Of a DNA stretch of 64,000 bases, positions 49,265 through 60,300 are shown in pieces; position 1 is the stretch's first letter; each line of letters starts with the position of its first letter. Below the pieces are notes generated by a model, which searched no databases, was not told where the DNA came from, and saw only the letters and a list, made by a program, of their open reading frames with translations. The stretch is taken from positions 17,880,335-17,944,334 of the forward strand of contig CP137672.1 of NCBI GenBank assembly GCA_037976565.1. The letters are read 5' to 3'. The position numbers were made by a program, and so were the translations under genes. The stretch is from Mesocentrotus franciscanus. Taxonomy: Eukaryota; Echinodermata; Echinoidea; Camarodonta; Strongylocentrotidae.

Positions 49265-51631
49265 TCTTTTACATATCAAACTTTATTTTTGTATCCCCTC
49301 CCCGTCTCCCCCTCTCTCTCTCTAATATTAATTTCCGTCTATATAAGTCATGGTTTATCCGTCTGCCCCTCTCTCTCTTTCTTCCATTATCTCTTTCCCC
49401 TTACTATCTGTCTCTCTATTTATTCTTATTTGATGAAGAAGATATTATTTTGTCGAACCATGTGATAGTCACATCGTACAAAATGGAATCGGAAAGTGAA
49501 AAGATGCTTTACACAATGATTTTCATAGCTGGAGTGTGTACTAATTGCTTTCATTGTCTCGATTAGGGCAGGTAATAATGGAAGCAGAATATGACGCCTC
49601 GTCTGTAATGAAGACAGTTGTGCAAAAGAGTTGAAATTTAAATATTTATAAAATTGTAATAAACTGAAGCCAAATACGAACCTTTTTCAGATATTTTCCT
49701 GGTTATCAAAGAAGTGAAGACAAATTAAGTAGTTCTTTACTCTCTGTGTGCCAACGAAAGAGTTTGTGGTGCGACATAGATGCACGTCGATACCATGCGT
49801 TTCGTATTTATCATAATCAATAACTGAATGCGAAATATATGCCTTGTATTAAAGCTCCCCTGCTATACAGTAAAAGTGTTGAAAATGTAGTCTAGGATCC
49901 GGAATCTTTTCTCTAGCTTTGTTTTGTATAATCATCAGAAACAACGGATAGAGAAAGACGAAATCTACTGCGTGTGTTAGACCAATGACTATTTTTTTTT
50001 ATACCAAGTGAAATATCCACTAAATTAAATGCGAACATGTGATCTTTTTATTTTGTAGAAACAATACTCTGAATGCTTGGGATACCTAAGTAGGTCATGG
50101 TTGTGGTTTGCTTTCTGTATCAATATTATTTGCTCTGATTTGTTTCAGACTATTTTTCCTAGAGCTATCTTTTATCTGAGCTATTGTTTGTCATATTTCT
50201 TAAGGTGTGAATAGCCTTCCTAAGTGATTGCGCAATTAATGACGTACGGTAGACTCATGATACGGTTTGTGATTAAAAAAAGACTCGGGAAGACTCCTAA
50301 TACAGATACCAATGTGACAGCTGACGGAATTGCATATAACCAAATCACAGATGTTTAAAGATATTCATCATTTGTAATTTATACGTGTCTCTCTCTTTCT
50401 CTTCCCCTCTCTCTCTCACACTTTCTCTCTCTCTCTCTCTCCCTCCCTCTCTCTCTTTCTATATATTTCTTTGTCTCTATCTCTCTCCACTCCCTCTCTC
50501 TATATATATACGGTATATCTTTCTTTCTCTCTCTCATTTTCATGACATCGAAGACGGTTTGGTATGATTTCGTTTCAGACCCAATTTTGTTCTCAAGTGG
50601 ATGGGGCACCAAATTATCTCACAAGGCCCCACCCCCTCCTACACAAACACACACCAAAAACATAAATCACATTTTTACTTAATACAAATTTTAAAATCTC
50701 GGACAGAATAGGTTATATGCTGGTGAAAGTTAGATTAAACATTGAAAGGGGAACCGAAAACAACAATTAAGGGGCATATGTTTTGCGTTTATAAGGTATG
50801 CATTATTAAGTATGTAATTATACTAATACTACCTCCATAACCGCCTTCAGTAAAAATTCCATGAGGACTTTGTTGGAGGATCCCCTATCATATACCAAGT
50901 AACATTTATTAATAATTCTAATAATTTTGCACTATATCTGTTCAATTACTTTTTCATATCCTTTGTTTTATCATCAAATCCAACAGAGCCATCAAAATAA
51001 AGATTTTTTTTTTGCAAACCCAGTTCTAGTTGGTAACAATGTGGCGAATACTGGTTTATTAACACGCACACACATAAAGAAAAATATACACCATATTGTG
51101 ACCAACTCTGTATATAGATGGCTCTGATATCGAATTCAAAAGCCTTATCCCAAGCCTGGATATCTGCTCAACGTTATGTGTCATGTTGCCCCAAAGATGC
51201 AATCCTAAATAAAAGAAAGACAAGGCAGGTAAAAGATACCTGAATGGAAATGATACCCTGCTACAGTCTTTTGTGTTTGGTTTGTTTGAATGTATTCATG
51301 TTTGTGTTTTTTTTAATAGGGTTCTGAACGTGCACATGGTGCACGAATATGGAGATTTATCGACCAAGCTTTGAAAATGCAAATTCGCAGACATTAATTT
51401 TGAAAGGTGTTTTCACACCCTACAGCCCCGTCTATCGACGCCCCTGGTATCGAGGCAGCTTTGTAGTACTAAATGATATACTGAAAATCTCTATTCAACG
51501 TGGGATACAGATATTTCCTTCTTCTGAATTGAATTAAAAAGCGGATTTATGTTGTCATTGTTCATGATCATTGTTTCTTATATGGAAGCATACAAAGATC
51601 GTGTATACATGTACTAGCCACCTTATAATAT
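49265..51631. other. Intergenic between SRCR-B and the second duplicate block
   Basis: AT-rich, no exon recognised. Contains a (CT)n-rich microsatellite with a short TATATATA run (about 50386-50540). ORFs over the microsatellite are artefacts. Confidence 0.6.
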
Positions 51632-54205
51632 CGAATTTCTTTTTCAGCCTTTACTGTGTTTCCGATTCTACTATTGGTTAATGTTAGCGAGAGGAAGATC
51701 CTTTGAAAAATGTGTAGCCTTATCCCAACTTCTGTAGTAGCAAAGCCATTTATGAGAATCTTGATTCATGCATTTCTCGTACTGCTTCAAAAGTCTAAGT
51801 TGAACCCGAATACCGTCCTAGTACTTCCACAATTGACTTTTATTTTTGCTGTCTCACTGATCAATAGAATTTGCTTTCGTGATTTAAAAAGGAGATTTAT
51901 TTCCTAATAATCTTTACCTTTTCACCTATTTCTATGATAGTGAAAATGCTCCAATACAAAGTGCTATTGTACCTCATGATTGTTTAATTTAAGCATTGTT
52001 AGTAGAAACACTTACTAAATATTCAAGTACCAGTGTCTATTGAGGTTCAAAGAAATAATGAAATAAAATGTGATTTTATATGTTGGTCCTCTCGGGTTGT
52101 ATGTTTTTTTTTATCGTGGACAAGAGCATTTTAGTTTATACTTATTGTATAAACTTAATAAGCTGAGAGTTGTCTGTTTAATCTAAAATCAGCATAGATT
52201 TTAAAAAAAATAGTATAAATATTGGACTAGATTGATAACAACTTGGAAATCTAAAAAGGTAGGTGTACGATAATGAAAACACGATCGCAAACACTTTCCA
52301 GAAATCAATGTAATGCAATTTCAATAGTCTTCTGCGCCACCTATTAAAATATGCGAACATTCCAACGACATGTGTTTCATAATATGTAATGATTTCTACG
52401 ATCAATACAAATGGTGTTGAAACTGGCATGAAGTTGATGTCTTGAAATGCTTTGTATTTGAGGTAAATTGTAGAATGGAGTTTTAGCTGACAAGCGGCTT
52501 CAGACATACGACAAAGCCACCATTGACCCACAGGATGTAGTTTGTATGCCTATTCTGTCTATTGTATAAACTTTATAACCTCGAAATGTTCTGTTTAAAT
52601 CTAAAGTTTTCCAAATCAAAAGCAGCACGTGACCCTAGTAATGAAGGGCATAGTAGAGATGATCTGAAGTAGCTAACAAGCGGGCTTCCAATCATACTTA
52701 CGACAGTATCCACCGTCAATACATAAGACCGAGAATAGTCCAAATAAACCTAATGCCATTTTTGTGCACTATACAGGGCTCGATGGTAAATTATATTACC
52801 ATTCCATCTACCCTTTTCCAATCGCTCTAAAGATAGGGACTCTTTTGAGAAGTTGGGAAATGGATATAGACCAGAGGGCTTATGTTCACTTGTTAGCAAG
52901 AAAGACATATAATTATTCGCATGAGGTTTCAACTTGTTTGTTTCTAAACATTTCGAGCGAACGCGAGGGAACTAAAGAAAATGGCACTCTTTAAAAAAAT
53001 GAACATAAATCGTCTTCACATTAAGCCACATAGTAGTCAGTGTCCATGTGTAATGCATCATAAGTCGCTGACACCACAATTAACAATCAACGTGTATAAT
53101 TATGTGTGCAAAGGTCTCTGAAGCAGCGAACCCGCGCTCCCACAAGAAAATACCAAAACTTGCTTTCATATCTCGAGGGTGAGGGAAATGTTATATTATG
53201 ATGAGAATCCATAATGGCGGTAGGCTAGGGCACAATGCATTGCACAACACCTGTTATTGGGTAAATACCCGAATGGTCCGAAATTCCCCATAAAAATCCA
53301 CTACTATGAGCCTTTTAAGCCTGGCAAATCACGATATACTTGGTGGACATAGATTTGCACTTTGAAAGCCAGAGAGTATTGTGCGTATCGAATATCTATG
53401 TATAGATATTTTGATGATTAAAATGTGTCAATCGTGATAAACAATATGTAGAAAATACAAGTCCGTTGCTTAAAAGTATTTGGAGACAAGATTTTTTCCA
53501 CACACAAAAAAAAATCATTAAAGTATTTCAAAGGTGAAATCCTTCTTCAACAAAATATTATGTTATTTCAACAAAGCTTACATATCGACAGCGTATACAT
53601 GAAACCCTTGCTGAAATGCCATAATGTGGCGTTAATAAATAATTGTACTGGTGTTTTGTAATGTTGCACACACACACATACACGCGTACACACACTTTCA
53701 CGCACATCAAACGACGAATGACTATGTGGCTTGCGAATGCGCCTAAATGATGACAATTAAGACAACTCCGCCTTACTTATAATGTTGATAAAATACCTTG
53801 GATTCCCCCTTTCTATTTTTCTGCGTAAAAATTTGATAAGAAATATGAAATCATAATAGTATTTTTAAAGTAAGTAAGGACAACGCATTCACAAATATAT
53901 ACTAAAAATGTCAAAGTTTTAATATCTTTCTACGTAATTTCGTAAAAGCAGTATTTACTCATAGCATTTGTAAAGGTTTTAACCGGCCAAACCGACTTTA
54001 GCGAACACCTGTATATATCAAAGAACACCGTTTTGCGTCCCTTGAGCGGAGTTCATTGAAGCCTAAATTAAAGGAACCTGAACAGGCAGAGCAACTACCT
54101 GCGTGTCCCACTTGAGTGGTCTTTATATACAGGTTTGACTGGAGTTTACAAAGTAAAGAGAACACATTCTTGTTTATATTTTATTTTTATTTTCTACAAA
54201 GAGTA

Positions 54206-54400
54206 CAGTGACGGATCTTGAGGGTGGGGGGCACATGGGGCATAAGACTCCTCAGACATTAAATACAAATAAAATAAAACGAAATGTGCCCCTTATGACA
54301 TGCGGCAACAGTTTCTGACCCCGAAGGCACCTGAAAATCTCTTTTGCTTATAATGTATTTTTAACTACCCCCATCCAACAAAATATTGGGTCCGCCACTG
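54206..54400. mobile_element. MITE-like element, CAGTGACGGATC ends
   Basis: The left end CAGTGACGGATCTTGAGGG and right end TTGGGTCCGCCACTG form an imperfect inverted repeat related to the hAT-like ends at 15438 and 19157. No clear target duplication. It sits in the 1.8 kb specific to copy 2. Confidence 0.65.
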
Positions 54401-54679
54401 TTATGAACATTAAACACTCATTCTAATTTTAGGTTACGTAGATGAGAAATATCAAACGGCATCCAAAATGTAAAAATGTACTCAGTGAATCTGTTTGCAA
54501 ACTCATGTTTAATGAAATTATAATGAAGTCTTTGAAAAGAAAAGAATTCAAAACTAAAACATGAAAATAATGAAGAAGGCATGCACCTTTAAAGTGTTAC
54601 TACTCTTAATAAATATGGCTAGAAAACCATTACATGTTGCAGTATACAACCGAACACTCATTAGGCCTGTCTCTTAATG

Positions 54680-54764
54680 AAGTGTCTCTTTGTTTGTTTG
54701 ATTGCTTTTATTTCTGCGTTCTAATAACAAATACAAAGTTATACATTTACATAAGTGTCTCTTT
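54680..54764 (-). mobile_element. 5'-truncated LINE tail with 12-bp TSD
   Basis: The exact duplication AAGTGTCTCTTT (54680-54691 and 54753-54764) flanks 61 bp whose minus-strand end is CAATCAAACAAAC. Copy 1 has a single similar site (ATGTCTCTTT, about 36521-36530) without the insert, so the insertion followed the segmental duplication. Confidence 0.85.
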
Positions 54765-55384
54765 AATCATGTTAATAGAACATTGTAGTGTGCTTAGTTT
54801 TGAAACGTGATGTGAAAATATTATATTTGTCATAAAGTTAGTTTGCAAACTTAAGTTAATGCCTTTCAAAGTTTTGGAAATTACCATCCTTTTAGGAATA
54901 TACATACCAATGAAGAAGTGCTTCAAACTATCTTCAGAAAGTTCTTAGTCATGCAATTAATTCAAATATCATGACATATAATTAAGTCTTCAGAAAGTTC
55001 TTAGTCATATACAATTAATTCAAATATCATGACACATAATTCAGTCAATGCAGCAAGAGTTGAAAGACGAACAGCACAACCTCAATAAAAAAGAAAGGCA
55101 TCTTTACACTGTAAACCACTGGTTGAACTGTTTATTACTTTCACTATCTTAATTTAATACAAAGGCATACGTAAAGGAGTAGGCTTACACAGTTTTTCTT
55201 TCACCAGAAAATAACGAAAGCTGAACCAAAATTACGAATATGTAATATATTTACATCTGATTACGTTTTTATGCCTGGACTCACACGCACGCACCCGCGT
55301 TCTTATCTTGACCACAACGCAATGCATATCAGTAGACGTTTTTTTCTTTTCAGTACAAAATAATAATATGAATGCTATTAGAGG

Positions 55385-55417
55385 TTTAGGGCTAGGGTTA
55401 GGGTTAGGGTTAGGGTT
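55385..55417. repeat. Interstitial telomere-type TTAGGG repeats
   Basis: One TTAGGG followed after a C by four consecutive TAGGGT units. It is followed by GTCCGGTTAATGTA and a long (TA)n at about 55452-55565. Absent from the corresponding position of copy 1. Confidence 0.9.
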
Positions 55418-55452
55418 CTTTATGATGTCCGGTTAATGTACCATGTAGGGTT

Positions 55453-55506
<54 letters not shown>

Positions 55507-55510
55507 AAAT

Positions 55511-55561
<51 letters not shown>

Positions 55562-56710
55562 AATATACTCTTTTGAAGATCACGCATGTGATTTGAATAT
55601 CTGATTGATTGGTGAGGCAAAATTATTAATCCATGTTTTAAGTCCGTTTGAATGCTTCGTGAATAATGATAAGATATATTGTATAATGGGCTATATAGCT
55701 AAGCATGATTTTAATAGATAATATTTACGAGAGATATATCAATATTTCTGAAATATAAAACAACCCTTTATAGATGGCATTCTACAATAAAAGTAAGATA
55801 TAAATGAAAAACAGATTTACTTACAATATATACTCTCATTAAACATCTATTTAACCATTGGTTAATCTTTTAATTCGACATACTACATGCTTATTCAGCT
55901 GAAGATGAAACATTTTTTTGTATTTTGTATTTTGTATTTTTTTCTACTTATGCATGAAAATTATTATTATGTCAAACCGTATCCACTTACACTGAACAAA
56001 TCTAACCAGATTCTAATGAAACCATTGAAAGATAGCAGTAAACATTTACAATAATATACTGGATTATTTTGTAAGATAGTATAAGTATATACAACTGAGA
56101 GCTATCACAAGGAGAGACCGAAAGTTAACTTTGAATACCGTTTCAACGTATATATGTAGGCCGAAACGTTTAGTTTTAGCTTTTCAATATTTTTACATCT
56201 ATTTTGTCTCATATATTTCTTTACGAATTTATTTCATTGGTTTATGTCCATAATTGAATTCATATATATCATGTATATTGAAACGAAAATAAATCAGAAT
56301 ATTAAACCAAAGACCATCTTTGTGGTATCTTTTGTTTTATTGCTATATAATATATTGCTAAATATTTTATCTCACAGAGTGCTTTACGCTCTCTCTCTTA
56401 TTTTTATATCATGAAATATTGAATGTGTTAGAGGTGAGCGATGTAGAGACTTAGAGAGAAGAGAAAGGAGAAAAAAGGAAAAAGGAAAGAAGAGAGAGAA
56501 AATAAAAGGGATTGAGAGTGAAGATAAGAGGTGGGTGATACTTAGAAGAAGAGAGGGAGAGAGAGATAGAGAGAGAGAGAGAGGGAAGTGAAAGAGGATA
56601 ATGTGAGAGAGAGAGAGAGATAAAGGTAAAGGAAATGGACAGAATGGACAAAGAAAATAAGAGGTTCATAAAAAAGAAGGTTAAACATGTTATAAAAAAC
56701 AAAAAAACGA

Positions 56711-56892
56711 TTAAAAAAAACACGATAGAGAACAGAGGATAAGAGGAAGAAAAAGCAGAAGAAGAAGAAAACTTTTACCCAGTCCGTAAGTGCTGCCATT
56801 GATTATGCCTGTGGTACTTAGGTTAAAAGGAATGCAGAAGAGAGAGGGGGGGGTTGTAGTCCACTTGCACATATCCCCATTATCAGTTATGC
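56711..56892 (-). CDS. Candidate alternative C-terminal exon of SRCR-C
   Basis: Counterpart of 38486-38732. An AG acceptor before 56892 opens ITDNGDMCKWTTTP, here uninterrupted through the 30-nt segment 56808-56779 (IINGSTYGL) and on into a Leu-rich hydrophobic end with a stop at 56711. A second acceptor directly before 56808 is also phase-compatible with the SRCR exon donor at 58623. A GPI-signal-like tail is possible if the TM exon is skipped. The hydrophobic part comes from a GAAGAA-type simple repeat, so the call is weak. Confidence 0.35.
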
Positions 56893-56964
56893 CTTGAAGA
56901 GAGACCCATGAGTCGCAGAGATTCAGTGCGCTTACCCCCTCCAAGCCACAAATGACGCCAAATA

Positions 56965-56966
56965 CT

Positions 56967-57007
<41 letters not shown>

Positions 57008-57130
57008 ATACTACTACCACAACAACTAATACTCCTACTACTACCACTAATACTACTATTACTACTACTACTACTACTACTACTACTATACTACTACTAC
57101 TACTACTACTAGTACTACTTCTACTACTTC
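56965..57130. repeat. Expanded ACT/TAC triplet microsatellite
   Basis: About 165 bp of interrupted (ACT)n. The paralogous site (38815-38836) has only about seven units, so the tract expanded in copy 2 (or contracted in copy 1). The Val- and Ser-rich ORF over it is an artefact. Confidence 0.95.
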
Positions 57131-57331
57131 TATAACTACTATTAATTATAATAATAATGATAATAATAAGATGAAGAAAAGAAAGAAGAGGTGGATACAG
57201 ATGAAGATACAGAAAATGGATAGCATGGATTAAGAAAAAAAGAAAGTAGAATGTGAGGTTTATCCGAGTGAGGCACACCTTCAGAATGACAGGTGGATTC
57301 TAAGAAGCTGACGTGGGTTTCCGTCCATCAT

Positions 57332-60300
57332 CTAAACAGGTACATCGGGGCAGACGGAGGCAGGCATGGGCGTGGTTGATGCTGGTTGAGGTACAGGGTT
57401 AGTGGTAAGAGTAGTTAACTGTTGCATTCCCATAGCAGCTGAAGAAGAAGGCTTCTGTTGACGGCACACAAACACTACAGCAACTATGGCGATGATGGTT
57501 AGGAGAAACAAGGACACTCCGACGAATGACATTGATCCGATTACCCGAGGGGATGTTTCGGATGTTGTTGTATAACCTATAGTAATGATGAAAATAATAA
57601 TTGCGTCTTATTCACCGAAGGGAGCCACATGAGTATTAATACTGCTGTTTCTACAGGCCGTGCAATTATTATTACCCCAGCAATTGCCAGGTACCCATTT
57701 ACAACTGGGTGAATAGTGGCATAAGTGGATTAGTGTCTTGCCAGAGAACCTAAGTGCCGGGCTGGAATTCGAAGCATCAATTCTTGGATTGATAGTTAAG
57801 TGAATTAACTACTACCACGACAAACCTCCACTGTGAATTGAATAAGCATTATCATTATGGAATGATACAATGCAAAACCCTTAAACCTCATTTGCTCTGT
57901 AATACAAATTTGTGAATTGAGGACAGATCACGAGGTTTTGTTTATACTAAAGATTGTACGATGTCGTACAAAGAGCAATAAAGAATTTCAATATCAAGAT
58001 CGAAATAGTAACATGTGCACAAACAATGCACATGAACATCGACCCCCAAAAGACAGTTACCCGAGTAAACGGAAATTGAAAGTTTGTTTGATAATTAGTC
58101 AAGTTGACTGATTGGTTTTGCGGTCTGATAAAAATGAAGAAAAAAAAGCTTCATCAGAAGATGTGGTTTATGTTGATACCCAATGGTGCGCGTAGCTCCA
58201 GAGGCCCGTGACCCCGATTGAAGAGCAAACAAAGGCATCCAAAAAAGAAATAAAGGAAGAAGGTTCAAGGCATCGTAAAAGGATATAATTACACCCCTTT
58301 CACATCCTCTCAATACTTGACGGTCTTGTTCTTTTGATCTTCATTCACGAAGTTGGACCGGTGTCCCTTAACCCCATGACCCCATAACACTAGTGCAACT
58401 GGCCTCAATGGACGGACCCCCGCTCCGCCTCTTTTGAGAACATTAATTCCTTTCATTGTGCAAGCAAAGAGATGGTGAAGATGATATACGATCAGAATAT
58501 CTCTCTTTGTTATTGGATGTGAATACTTAATCCTTTTACACCTCTGGCTTATATATCTGCTCGTAACTTTGACAACATTTACCTAATGCAAGACTGAAAA
58601 AAGCAACGCCAGTATAAGCTACCGCATCTTACTCCTGCATCCTCATAATGTCTACATACGGAACCCCCTGAATACAGAGTACAGGACTCCAAGGTATACT
58701 CCCAACCAGAGCACTGGACTTGTTGAATCGATCCTGAACCTTGCCCGTAATAGGCCGAACTCCTTGCTACGACATTATCAGTGTCGTAGCCAAGCTGACG
58801 ACAAACAACCTGCGCTTCTTCAAGATTCCAGTTATCATCACAGATAGTGTTCCATTGGCCATTATAGAAAATTTCTACTCTTCCTTCACTGGGCGACGGA
58901 CCGTTCACGAGCCGTACGTTATAGATTCTATCGTAATAGCCTGTGGTTGTCGTTGGCCATTGAAATGGATCAAAGGTTGTGAAAATGTCGGTCCCTTCAA
59001 CATTAAGTGGAAAAAAGGGAAATATCAGAGGAAATAGCTTCATCGGAGGTGCGTGTTTTATAGCTGGTTATTTTTTTGTTTTGTTTTATATGCTAGCAGA
59101 GGTTAATTCGGTTACATTTCTTATGCACAAAACATCTATTTTTTAACCGCTACAACCATACAAAAATACATAGATGTATGCATATAAGAAAAAAAACAAT
59201 GCGAATACTGGTGAGATATCATTGTTAAAACGAGGGGGTACATTCAGTGTTTTTTATATTTTTATTTGAAGGTTACCCCCCACAAAGTTCTATCAATCAA
59301 TACTTTCATCAAAACATATTACTCTTTCTGGAACATTAAAATAGTTCACTAAAAGATAAGTAAAATAAGTGCACGTATTGTCTCATATCAAGGAAGTTGA
59401 ACGTGCCATCTTTCCTCCAATCAGCGAATCATTGTGTTCTATATATATTTAACGAAAATCTGTCTAGCGTATTTGATGATATGAAAATTTATTCATTCAT
59501 GTCCACAAATGTGGATCGATGCTTTCCATCAGTAATAATAGGCAATAAAAGAAATCAAGACAGAAATATAAAGTACAATAGAGACACATACATACAAACA
59601 ACGATTCGATATAAATATCTTAATATATATTATTGAGGGCTTAATTGAACATTTTGAACAAAAAAAGAGTGTCCATTTTCTTTTTTTTCTGAGTGTAGCT
59701 GATATCATGCGAAATGTCAGTAAAAGCTTACCGCATCTTACTCCTGCATCCTCGTAATGTCCGCATGCGAAATCCCCTGAAGACAGAGTACAGGATTCCA
59801 AGGTATTCTCCCAACCAAAGCACTGGAGTTGTCGAATCGGTCCTAATCCTTGACCATAGAAGGCTCTACTCTGTGGTGTTACATCATCAGTGTCATAGCC
59901 AAGCTGACGACAAACAACCTGTGCTTCTTGAAGACCAAAGTGATCATCACAGATGGTGTTCCATTGGCCATTGTACAAAATCTCTACTCTTCCTTCACTG
60001 GACGATGGACCATTCACAAGTCGTACACTATAGGTTGCCTCTGAAACATGAAATAAAGAGCAGGGAAATATCATAGAAAATACTAAATGAGAAGTACGTC
60101 TGTCATAGCTGGTTGGAAAGATATGTTTTGCATGCATGCATAGATACAATCGAGGAGGCGAGTTTGCTCAGAGTTGCCTGTCAAACCAAAGTAGGTTCGA
60201 ATCTAACCAAGGCGGATGACTAAAACCTGCGTTGTGTGTTAACGTTCCCCTCCCCTGTTTCATAGACGTAGGCCATTTTTATGTCTAATCTATTACGAAA

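Noticed and set aside
56883..57278. 131-codon ORF with poly-Val/Ser
   Set aside because: Translation of the triplet microsatellite on the minus strand.
58741..59037. Plus-strand ORFs over the SRCR exons (also at 31999, 41604, 59714 and 59850)
   Set aside because: They are antisense shadows of the minus-strand SRCR exons and simply inherit their conservation.
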